Source: an uncultured Rhizobium sp. (GTDB lineage: Bacteria > Pseudomonadota > Alphaproteobacteria > Rhizobiales > Rhizobiaceae). From it: a stretch of DNA of 35,156 nucleotides. Position numbers and translations under genes: made by a program. Below, piece after piece: positions 29,694 through 35,156 of this stretch. The stretch spans positions 1 through 35,156 of the forward strand of contig CAMFHE010000047.1 of NCBI GenBank assembly GCA_945952045.1, written 5' to 3'. The notes under the pieces are model-generated. The model made no database searches and had not been told where the DNA came from. It saw only the letters and a list, made by a program, of their open reading frames with translations. The stretch's first letter is position 1, and each line of letters starts with the position of its first letter.

Positions 29694-31668
29694 CGCGATT
29701 CACGCCCTTTCCGCCACCATTGCCTCTGCCACCGCCCGGCTTGCCGCCGAAGGGACGATCGCCGCCCGAAGGCCGATCCGAACGCGGCTTTCCGCCGCCC
29801 GGATTTCCACCGCTCGGTTTGCCGCCAAACGATTTTCCACCACCCGGCTTGCCACCGAAGGATTTGCCGCCGCCGGGCTTGCTGCCGAACGGCTTGGCCC
29901 CGCCCGCCCCTTCGCGGCTCTTGAACGGCTTGTCGGATCGGAACGGCCGGTCGCCACCCTCGGGCCGGTCGCTGCGGAATGACCGCGCGGGGCGCTCGCC
30001 ATCGCCGGAAGGACGCTCGCCACGCGGCGGGCGGTCACCGAAGTCGCGCGGCTTGCGGTCGCCGAACGCACGGGGTTTGCGATCCCCGAAATCACCACGC
30101 GGCGGACGATCGCCAAAATCGCGGGGCTTGCGGTCGCCGGAATCGCGGCCACGGCGCGGGGCGTCGCCCTCGTCGCGGCTGCGCGGAGCCGGCGCCTCGG
30201 CGCGGATCCAGTCGCGATCTTCCTCGGCACGGTTGACCAGAACGCGCGGGCCCGTATCCGTTCCACGCGCTGCCATCGGGCGATTGCCACCGCTCTTGCG
30301 GTCGGGATCGTGCTTGGAGGTGGTGCGGGTCGGCTGACCGTCCTTGGTGCGACCGTAACGCTTGGACTCCGGCGCGCCTGCGGGGCGCGCACGCGGCGTG
30401 CGCTTCTCGGTGGCGGTGTCGCCACCCTCCTTGGCAACCTTTTCCGCGACGGGACGGGCACCGGGAGCCATCCAGACATTCGAGGTGCGCGGACGCGGCG
30501 CCGGGGCGCTGCGCTTTTCGCGATCGCCGCCGAATTTCTGATCGCGGTCGCCGCCGAAACGCTTGTCGCCAAACTTGTCGCCACGCTCTTCGCGACGGGT
30601 ATCGAGGCGGCCAAGCGCCTTTTCGCGGCGGTCGCCGGGCTTTTCGCGATAGGTTCTTTCGCCGCGCGGGGCATCGTTGCGCGCCTTGTCGCCGCGATCC
30701 GCCTGCCAGCCGCTGGGAGCTGCCTCTTCCTTGTCGTCCGCCTTTTCCGTTTCATAGATCGGCGCTTCGAAATTGGCGTTGGAATCGGCGATCAGGCGCG
30801 GACCGAGCTGGTCGCGCAGCGTCTTGCCGCGCACTTCCAGCGCTTGCGCCTCCGGAAGATCAGCGAGCTGGAACGGGCCATAGGAAATGCGGATCAGGCG
30901 GTTGACCTCGAGACCGATGGCGCCGAGCACGTTCTTGATTTCGCGGTTCTTGCCTTCGCGCAAGCCCATGGTGATCCAGACATTGTGCCCTTGCGTGCGG
31001 TCGAGCGTCGCTTCGATGCCGCCATAAAGCACGCCGTCGACGGCGATGCCGTCCTTGAGCTTGTCGAGCGCCGCCTGGTCGATGGCGCCATGGGCGCGCA
31101 CGCGGTAGCGGCGCAGCCAGCCTGTCGCCGGCAGTTCAAGCACGCGGGCAAGACCGCCGTCATTGGTCAGCAACAGCAGGCCTTCGGTATTGATGTCGAG
31201 GCGGCCGACGGACATGACGCGCGGCAAGCCTTCCGGCAGGTTGTCGAAGACGGTCGGGCGACCCTCGGGATCGGCATTGGTGGTCACGAGACCGGCCGGC
31301 TTGTGATAGAGCCAGAGGCGGGTGCGCTCGATGCCGCGGATCGGCATGTCGTCGACCTCGATACGGTCGGCGAGCGTGGCGTTGACGACCGGCGTCTCCA
31401 GCACCTTGCCGTTCAGCTTGACGCGGCCTTCCATGATCATGCGCTCGACATCGCGGCGCGAGGCGACGCCTGCGCGGGCGATCAGCTTGGAAATGCGTTC
31501 CGCCTTGTCGGATGCGGGCGCGGCGCCCTCCGCTTTCGGCTTGGCCGAATAGGCCTTTGCCGGGCGTTCGCCATCGCGCGGGCCGGATTTGAAGCTCCGC
31601 TCGCCTTGTTTCTTGTCGCTGCCGGGACGCTTCGCCCCGCCCCGCTGGGGCTTGTCTTTGAAAGTCAT
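29674..31668 (-). CDS. rluB: 23S rRNA pseudouridine synthase RluB with long Arg/Gly-rich tail
   Basis: Pseudouridine synthase of the RsuA/RluB group, 664 residues, about twice the usual length. After a basic N-terminus (1-55), an S4 RNA-binding domain lies at about 57-105 (RISKLIARAGVASRRDVERM). The catalytic domain spans about 115-290, with catalytic D158 in VGRLDINTEGLLLLTNDG and the HNVWITMGLREGKNREIK motif. The remaining 350 residues are low-complexity, rich in R, G, D, K, P and F, with repeats such as GDRKPRDFGDRPPRG and GGKSFGGKPGGGK. Such RGG-like tails are found on alphaproteobacterial RluB proteins and could bind rRNA. The gene overlaps rsmD by 20 bases. Confidence 0.9.
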   Translation of the reverse strand: MTFKDKPQRGGAKRPGSDKKQGERSFKSGPRDGERPAKAYSAKPKAEGAAPASDKAERISKLIARAGVASRRDVERMIMEGRVKLNGKVLETPVVNATLADRIEVDDMPIRGIERTRLWLYHKPAGLVTTNADPEGRPTVFDNLPEGLPRVMSVGRLDINTEGLLLLTNDGGLARVLELPATGWLRRYRVRAHGAIDQAALDKLKDGIAVDGVLYGGIEATLDRTQGHNVWITMGLREGKNREIKNVLGAIGLEVNRLIRISYGPFQLADLPEAQALEVRGKTLRDQLGPRLIADSNANFEAPIYETEKADDKEEAAPSGWQADRGDKARNDAPRGERTYREKPGDRREKALGRLDTRREERGDKFGDKRFGGDRDQKFGGDREKRSAPAPRPRTSNVWMAPGARPVAEKVAKEGGDTATEKRTPRARPAGAPESKRYGRTKDGQPTRTTSKHDPDRKSGGNRPMAARGTDTGPRVLVNRAEEDRDWIRAEAPAPRSRDEGDAPRRGRDSGDRKPRDFGDRPPRGDFGDRKPRAFGDRKPRDFGDRPPRGERPSGDGERPARSFRSDRPEGGDRPFRSDKPFKSREGAGGAKPFGSKPGGGKSFGGKPGGGKSFGGKPSGGNPGGGKPRSDRPSGGDRPFGGKPGGGRGNGGGKGVNRGADRRR

Positions 31669-31736
31669 TTGCTGTTTGCCTTGGTTTTGGCTGTCGTATC
31701 AGGTCGCGCGGCTTCGGTTAAGAGGGAAATAGAGGG

Positions 31737-32198
31737 ATGCCGCCGACAAATCAATTCATGCAGATGGCGCTGGAGGAGGCCAAAGCCGCCGGCGACCGCG
31801 GCGAGATCCCCGTCGGCGCCGTCCTCGTGCTCGATGGCAAGGCCCTGGCGCGCGCCGGAAACCGCACGCGCGAACTCAACGACATCACCGCCCACGCCGA
31901 GATTCTCGTGCTACGCGAGGCGGCGCAAACACTCGGCAACGAGCGGCTGATCGGCGCCGACCTGCACGTTACCCTCGAACCCTGCACCATGTGCGCCGCC
32001 GCCATTTCCTTTGCCCGCATCCGCCGCCTTTATTACGGAGCGGAGGACATCAAGGGCGGCGCGGTCGACAATGGCGTGCGTTTCTATACCCGTCCGACCT
32101 GCCATCATGCGCCGGACGTCTATTCCGGTTATCGCGCCGAGGAAGCCTCGACCCTGCTCAGGGACTTCTTCGCGGGACGCCGGACGGAAGAATACTAA
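31737..32198 (+). CDS. tadA: tRNA(adenine34) deaminase TadA
   Basis: Zinc enzyme that converts A34 to inosine in tRNA-Arg(ACG); 153 residues and essential in most bacteria. Zinc and catalytic residues are seen in THAE-type THAE/ITAHAEILVL (H53, E55) and TLEPCTMCAAAI (C83, C86). MALEEAKAAGDRGEIPVGAVLV is the usual N-terminal region; the C-terminal DFFAGRR tail fits TadA rather than a nucleoside deaminase. Start ATG 31737 lies right after a GAGGG purine run; ATG 31758 is possible. Divergent from rluB (68 bp) and converging with the GNAT gene (2 bp between stops). Confidence 0.94.
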   Translation: MPPTNQFMQMALEEAKAAGDRGEIPVGAVLVLDGKALARAGNRTRELNDITAHAEILVLREAAQTLGNERLIGADLHVTLEPCTMCAAAISFARIRRLYYGAEDIKGGAVDNGVRFYTRPTCHHAPDVYSGYRAEEASTLLRDFFAGRRTEEY

Positions 32199-32200
32199 AG

Positions 32201-32707
32201 TCACTCGGCGGCGAAGGCCTTGAGCGCGTCGCCGGCCATGCGGTAGCGCAGCCATTCCGGCTGCGGCTCGGCGCCGATGGCGTCATAGACGCGGATGGCC
32301 GGCTCGTTCCAGTCGAGCACGCTCCATTCGAAACGGCCACAGCCGTTTTCGATGGCGATGCGCGCCAGCCGCTTCATCAGCGCCTTGCCGGCGCCCGAGC
32401 CTCGCGCATCCGGCGTCACATAGAGGTCTTCGAGATAGAGGCCGTTTTTCGCCAGCCATGTGGAATAGCTGAAGAACCAGACGGCAAAGCCGATCGCGAC
32501 GCCATCGCGCTCGCAGATCAGCGCCCGGGTGACCGAGGCCGGGCCGAACAGGGATTCGGCCACCGTTTCCTCGGTTGCCGCCACCTCATGCTCGGCTTTT
32601 TCGTAGATCGCCAGTTCGCGAACGAAACGCAGGATGGTCGCGGCATCGCCCCGTTCCGCCTCGCGGATATCCAGCCCGCCGGTCGCTGTGTCTACACGCG
32701 CATCCAT
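32201..32707 (-). CDS. GNAT-family N-acetyltransferase
   Basis: Acetyl-CoA-dependent transferase of 168 residues. The CoA-binding motif A is LYLEDLYVTPDARGSGAGKALMKRL (about 90-114), and the terminal ERVLDWNEPAIRVYDAIGA-like segment (SVLDWNEPAIRVYDAIGA) follows. The start of the protein (IREAERGDAATILRFVRELA) and FSYSTWLAKNGLYLEDL fit the spermidine/diamine or thialysine acetyltransferase (SSAT-like) branch, but substrate is not certain. ATG 32707 is preceded by AAAGG. A single gene, with no visible partner. Confidence 0.87.
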   Translation of the reverse strand: MDARVDTATGGLDIREAERGDAATILRFVRELAIYEKAEHEVAATEETVAESLFGPASVTRALICERDGVAIGFAVWFFSYSTWLAKNGLYLEDLYVTPDARGSGAGKALMKRLARIAIENGCGRFEWSVLDWNEPAIRVYDAIGAEPQPEWLRYRMAGDALKAFAAE

Positions 32708-32758
32708 GTTGTCACCCCCGCCTTTCCGTTTTCACGCTTTTCCCGTCATGCCCGAACG

Positions 32759-32780
32759 AAAAGCGGCGCCGAAGCGCCGC
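32759..32780 (-). terminator. Intrinsic terminator with UUCG loop
   Basis: On the minus strand GCGGCGC-TTCG-GCGCCGC (complement of 32763-32780) is followed by TTTT. The 7-bp GC stem with a stable UUCG tetraloop is a good terminator for the lipoprotein gene that ends at 32809. Confidence 0.75.
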
Positions 32781-32808
32781 GTGATCTGTGCCAAAGCGTT
32801 TCGGCGTC

Positions 32809-33429
32809 TTACTGGAAGGGAACCCACCAGCTCGAGTCCTGCTTTTCGGCCACGGCCGCCTTCTTGCGGCGCTTTTCCTTGGCCTTTTCCGGCTCACCGA
32901 GATCGGTCAGCGCGGCCTGATCGGCAGCGCGATACTGGCTTGGCGGATCGGAAAGGAAGCGACGGTCCTCATAGGTGCCGTTCTGCTCGGCGCGCGCGGC
33001 GCGATAGGCGGCCTGCTGCTCCTTGTCGGACAGCGCACGGCCATTGGCGCCGGTGGTGGCCAGCGGCGAGCGGTAATGCGGCTTGTTCTTGTTCTCGTCG
33101 GCTTCCGCGACGAGGCGCGAGCGGGTTTCTTCCGGCGATTCCACCCATTGCGGGTTGTCCTTGCCGGCGATCGACTGCTGCGGCGCGACCAGCGATGCGG
33201 ACTGCTTGTCCTTGGGCAGGACGAGACCCGGGCGCGGGCTATAGGCAATGTTTTTCTTCGGCTTGGAGCTGCCGACGGTGACAGCCGAGCTAAGGTCGTC
33301 GACAAGCTGCTCGGCCGCCGTCTTGTCGGTGCCGTAGGTTGGGCTCGACATGCAGCCGGTGAGCGACAGGCAAGCTCCCATCAGCGCCGCGAAGCCGACA
33401 GCCACTCGAAACTCATGCTTGATCTTCAT
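32809..33429 (-). CDS. Lipoprotein of unknown function
   Basis: Predicted 206-residue lipoprotein. From ATG 33429 (GGAAGGG upstream) the N-terminus is MKIKHEFRVAVGFAALMGAC and the lipobox LTG-C places the acylated cysteine at residue 26. No catalytic domain is recognised. The mature part is polar, with many charged residues, GTDKTAAEQLVDDL near the start, a basic KAKEKRRKKAAVAEK stretch and a final SSWWVPFQ. It is expected to sit at the periplasmic side of the inner or outer membrane. It has its own terminator and lies downstream of ileS on the same strand. The family appears limited to rhizobia, but this was not checked. Confidence 0.75.
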   Translation of the reverse strand: MKIKHEFRVAVGFAALMGACLSLTGCMSSPTYGTDKTAAEQLVDDLSSAVTVGSSKPKKNIAYSPRPGLVLPKDKQSASLVAPQQSIAGKDNPQWVESPEETRSRLVAEADENKNKPHYRSPLATTGANGRALSDKEQQAAYRAARAEQNGTYEDRRFLSDPPSQYRAADQAALTDLGEPEKAKEKRRKKAAVAEKQDSSWWVPFQ

Positions 33430-33526
33430 GCTTACCCTTCCAGCCATGCCGGTTCGAACAGGTCGTGCCGATTTCCCCATTTTCTGGCGCTTGCCCGAGA
33501 AATCCGGCCATTTTCAGGCAGCAATA

Positions 33527-33558
33527 CCGGATGAACCGCCAAAGAGCAATTCACCCGG
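33527..33558 (-). other. Hairpin after ileS
   Basis: CCGGATGAA (33527-33535) and TTCACCCGG (33550-33558) pair over nine bases with one G-U in minus-strand RNA, 18 bp beyond the ileS stop. There is no U-tract; it may be an RNA-stabilising 3' hairpin. Confidence 0.3.
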
Positions 33559-33575
33559 CATCGATTCCAGAGTCT

Positions 33576-35156
33576 TTACCGTGCAGACGCCGCCAGTTCG
33601 CGCAGCGCCAAAGCGTCGCGGGCAGACACGTCCGGGTAGTCCGGATCGGAGCCGACATCGGCCGTGATCCGCCACGAACGGGCGCATTTGCGCCCTTCCG
33701 CCCGCTTCGGCTCGACGCCGACGCCCGGCACTTCGGCCAGACGGAACGCATCGGCCGGCGCTTCGCCTTCGACGATCGTCAGGCCCGACGTGATGCAGAT
33801 TTCCTCGAAATCCTGGCCTTCCAGCGCCGCCAGCAGGTCCTTGTCGACGATGTGGACGACGGGCGCCGCTTCCAGCGAGGAGCCGATGCGCTTGTCCTTG
33901 CGCTCGATTTCCAGCGCGCCGGTGACCACCTTGCGCACGTCGCGGATCTTGTCCCACTTGGCTTCGAGGGCAGCGTCGCTCCATTCGGCGGGAACGGCCG
34001 GGAACTGTTCCAGATGCACCGACACCGCATCCGGCTTCAGCGACAGCCAGGCCTCTTCCGTGGTGAAAGGCAGCATCGGCGCAAGCCAGGTGACCAGGCA
34101 ATTGAACAGCGCGCGGATGACCGCGAGGCTTGCCCTACGGCGCAGGCTCGACGGGGCATCGCAATAGAGCGTGTCCTTGCGGATGTCGAAATAGAAGGCC
34201 GAAAGCTCGACGTTGGAGAAGTCGATCAGCGCACGCGCGACACGCTTGAAATCGAAGGCGTCGTAGCCATCGCGCACCAGCCGGTCGAGACCGGCCAGAC
34301 GGTGCAGCATCAGCCGCTCGAGTTCGGGCATTTCGGCATAGGCGATCTCTTCGCCGGTATCGTGGGCCAGCGTGCCGAGCATCCAGCGGATGGTGTTGCG
34401 CAGCTTGCGATAGGCGTCGATATTGGTCTGGATGATCGTCTTGCCGAGGCGCTGGTCTTCCCAGTAATCGGTGGTCATGACCCAGAGGCGCAGGATATCG
34501 GCGCCCGATTCCTTCATCACATCCTGCGGCACAACGGTATTGCCGAGCGACTTCGACATCTTGCGGCCATGCTCGTCCATGGTGAAGCCATGGGTGATGA
34601 CGGCGTCATAGGGCGCACGGCCCCGTGTCGCTGCCGATTCCAGCAGCGAGGAATGGAACCAGCCGCGATGCTGGTCCGAGCCTTCGAGATAGACGTCGGC
34701 CGGCCATTTCAGGTCCGGGCGATCTTCCAGCGTGAAGGTATGGGTCGAACCGGAGTCGAACCAGACGTCGAGAATGTCGCGCACCTGCATCCAGTCGTCC
34801 TGGTCGGAACGGCCGGCAAGGAAACGCTCCTTGGCGCCATCGGCAAACCAGGCATCGGCGCCTTCGGCCTCGAAGGCTTCGAGGATGCGGACATTGACCG
34901 CTTCGTCCTGCAGGATCTCGCCGCTGGCATTGGCGAAGACGCAGATCGGCACGCCCCAGGCGCGCTGGCGCGACAATACCCAGTCCGGGCGGTTTTCGAT
35001 CATGGCGCGCAGGCGGTTCTGGCCGGCGGCGGGCACGAAGCGGGTCTCGTCGATGGCGTTGAGGGCGCGGGAGCGCAGCGTCGTGCCGTCGCCGAGTTCC
35101 TTGTCCATATAGACGAACCATTGCGGCGTGTTGCGGAAGATCACCGGCTTCTTGGA
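33576..35156 (-). CDS. ileS: Isoleucyl-tRNA synthetase (5' end cut by window edge)
   Basis: C-terminal 526 residues of IleS, which charges tRNA-Ile and edits valine; the first 400-odd residues lie beyond the right edge (frame continues as SKKPVIFRNTPQWF). Seen here: the end of the catalytic domain with RAWGVPICVF, VWFDSGSTHTFTLED, GSDQHRGWFHSSLLE and the KMSKS loop (RKMSKSLGN), then the anticodon-binding helical domain. At the C-terminus the zinc-finger cysteines of E. coli IleS are mostly missing: KCARSWRITADVG retains one. A lipoprotein gene follows 146 bp downstream. Confidence 0.95.
   Translation of the reverse strand, partial: SKKPVIFRNTPQWFVYMDKELGDGTTLRSRALNAIDETRFVPAAGQNRLRAMIENRPDWVLSRQRAWGVPICVFANASGEILQDEAVNVRILEAFEAEGADAWFADGAKERFLAGRSDQDDWMQVRDILDVWFDSGSTHTFTLEDRPDLKWPADVYLEGSDQHRGWFHSSLLESAATRGRAPYDAVITHGFTMDEHGRKMSKSLGNTVVPQDVMKESGADILRLWVMTTDYWEDQRLGKTIIQTNIDAYRKLRNTIRWMLGTLAHDTGEEIAYAEMPELERLMLHRLAGLDRLVRDGYDAFDFKRVARALIDFSNVELSAFYFDIRKDTLYCDAPSSLRRRASLAVIRALFNCLVTWLAPMLPFTTEEAWLSLKPDAVSVHLEQFPAVPAEWSDAALEAKWDKIRDVRKVVTGALEIERKDKRIGSSLEAAPVVHIVDKDLLAALEGQDFEEICITSGLTIVEGEAPADAFRLAEVPGVGVEPKRAEGRKCARSWRITADVGSDPDYPDVSARDALALRELAASAR

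Noticed and set aside
30310..31950. A 546-codon plus-strand frame across rluB and into tadA
   Set aside because: It is antisense to the RluB catalytic domain and runs out of frame through tadA; no family resemblance.

Overview
The window looks like a chromosomal segment of an alphaproteobacterium of the Rhizobiaceae (Sinorhizobium/Ensifer, Shinella, Rhizobium or Agrobacterium type). Reasons: high-GC coding bias, the atpI-atpB order, a MutL with the endonuclease motif, DUF2093 and DUF4170 proteins, a candidate EcfG/RpoE2-type stress promoter, and rhizobial-looking intergenic palindromes. From memory the order atp - sleB-like - kup - mrp - luxR - dgo genes - PRC barrel - GGDEF/EAL - mutL resembles part of the Sinorhizobium meliloti chromosome; this was not checked. 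There is no prophage, plasmid, CRISPR, transposase, rRNA or tRNA gene that I can see.

Layout. (1) 1-6.3 kb, minus strand: the start of the F0 ATP synthase operon (atpI, atpB cut by the window edge), a SleB-type cell-wall hydrolase, the Kup potassium transporter, and an Mrp/ApbC P-loop ATPase that has no cysteine and carries a histidine-rich linker. (2) 6.3-7.5 kb: a palindrome-rich intergenic region and a LuxR-type regulator without a luxI. (3) 7.6-11 kb: a D-galactonate (De Ley-Doudoroff) catabolic unit, dgoK-dgoA-SMP-30 lactonase, divergent from an IclR regulator, with overlapping promoters and a dyad operator. (4) 11.2-14.5 kb: a secreted PRC-barrel stress protein, then an MttB-family (non-pyrrolysine) methyltransferase divergent from a LysR regulator. 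(5) 14.5-17.7 kb: a two-gene signalling unit, a PAS/receiver protein without a kinase domain followed by a GGDEF-EAL protein.

(6) 18-20.4 kb: mutL, a 266-bp fold-back element with 32-bp inverted ends, and a DUF2093 gene. (7) 20.5-26.3 kb, minus strand: pmbA(tldE)-cysQ-DUF4170-waaA-HAD phosphatase-lpxK, an envelope/lipid A-centred cluster probably transcribed largely together. (8) 26.4-35.2 kb: a KefC-like antiporter; the overlapping translation/RNA-modification unit rluB-rsmD-patatin; tadA; a GNAT acetyltransferase; a lipoprotein of unknown function with a clear UUCG-loop terminator; and ileS, cut by the right edge.

Most of the window is housekeeping DNA. The points most worth a second look are the structured fold-back element after mutL, the cysteine-free His-rich Mrp, the kinase-less PAS/receiver protein paired with a GGDEF-EAL protein, the orphan MttB-like gene with its LysR regulator, and the 70-bp palindrome upstream of mrp. 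I did not find a clearly new multi-gene system.
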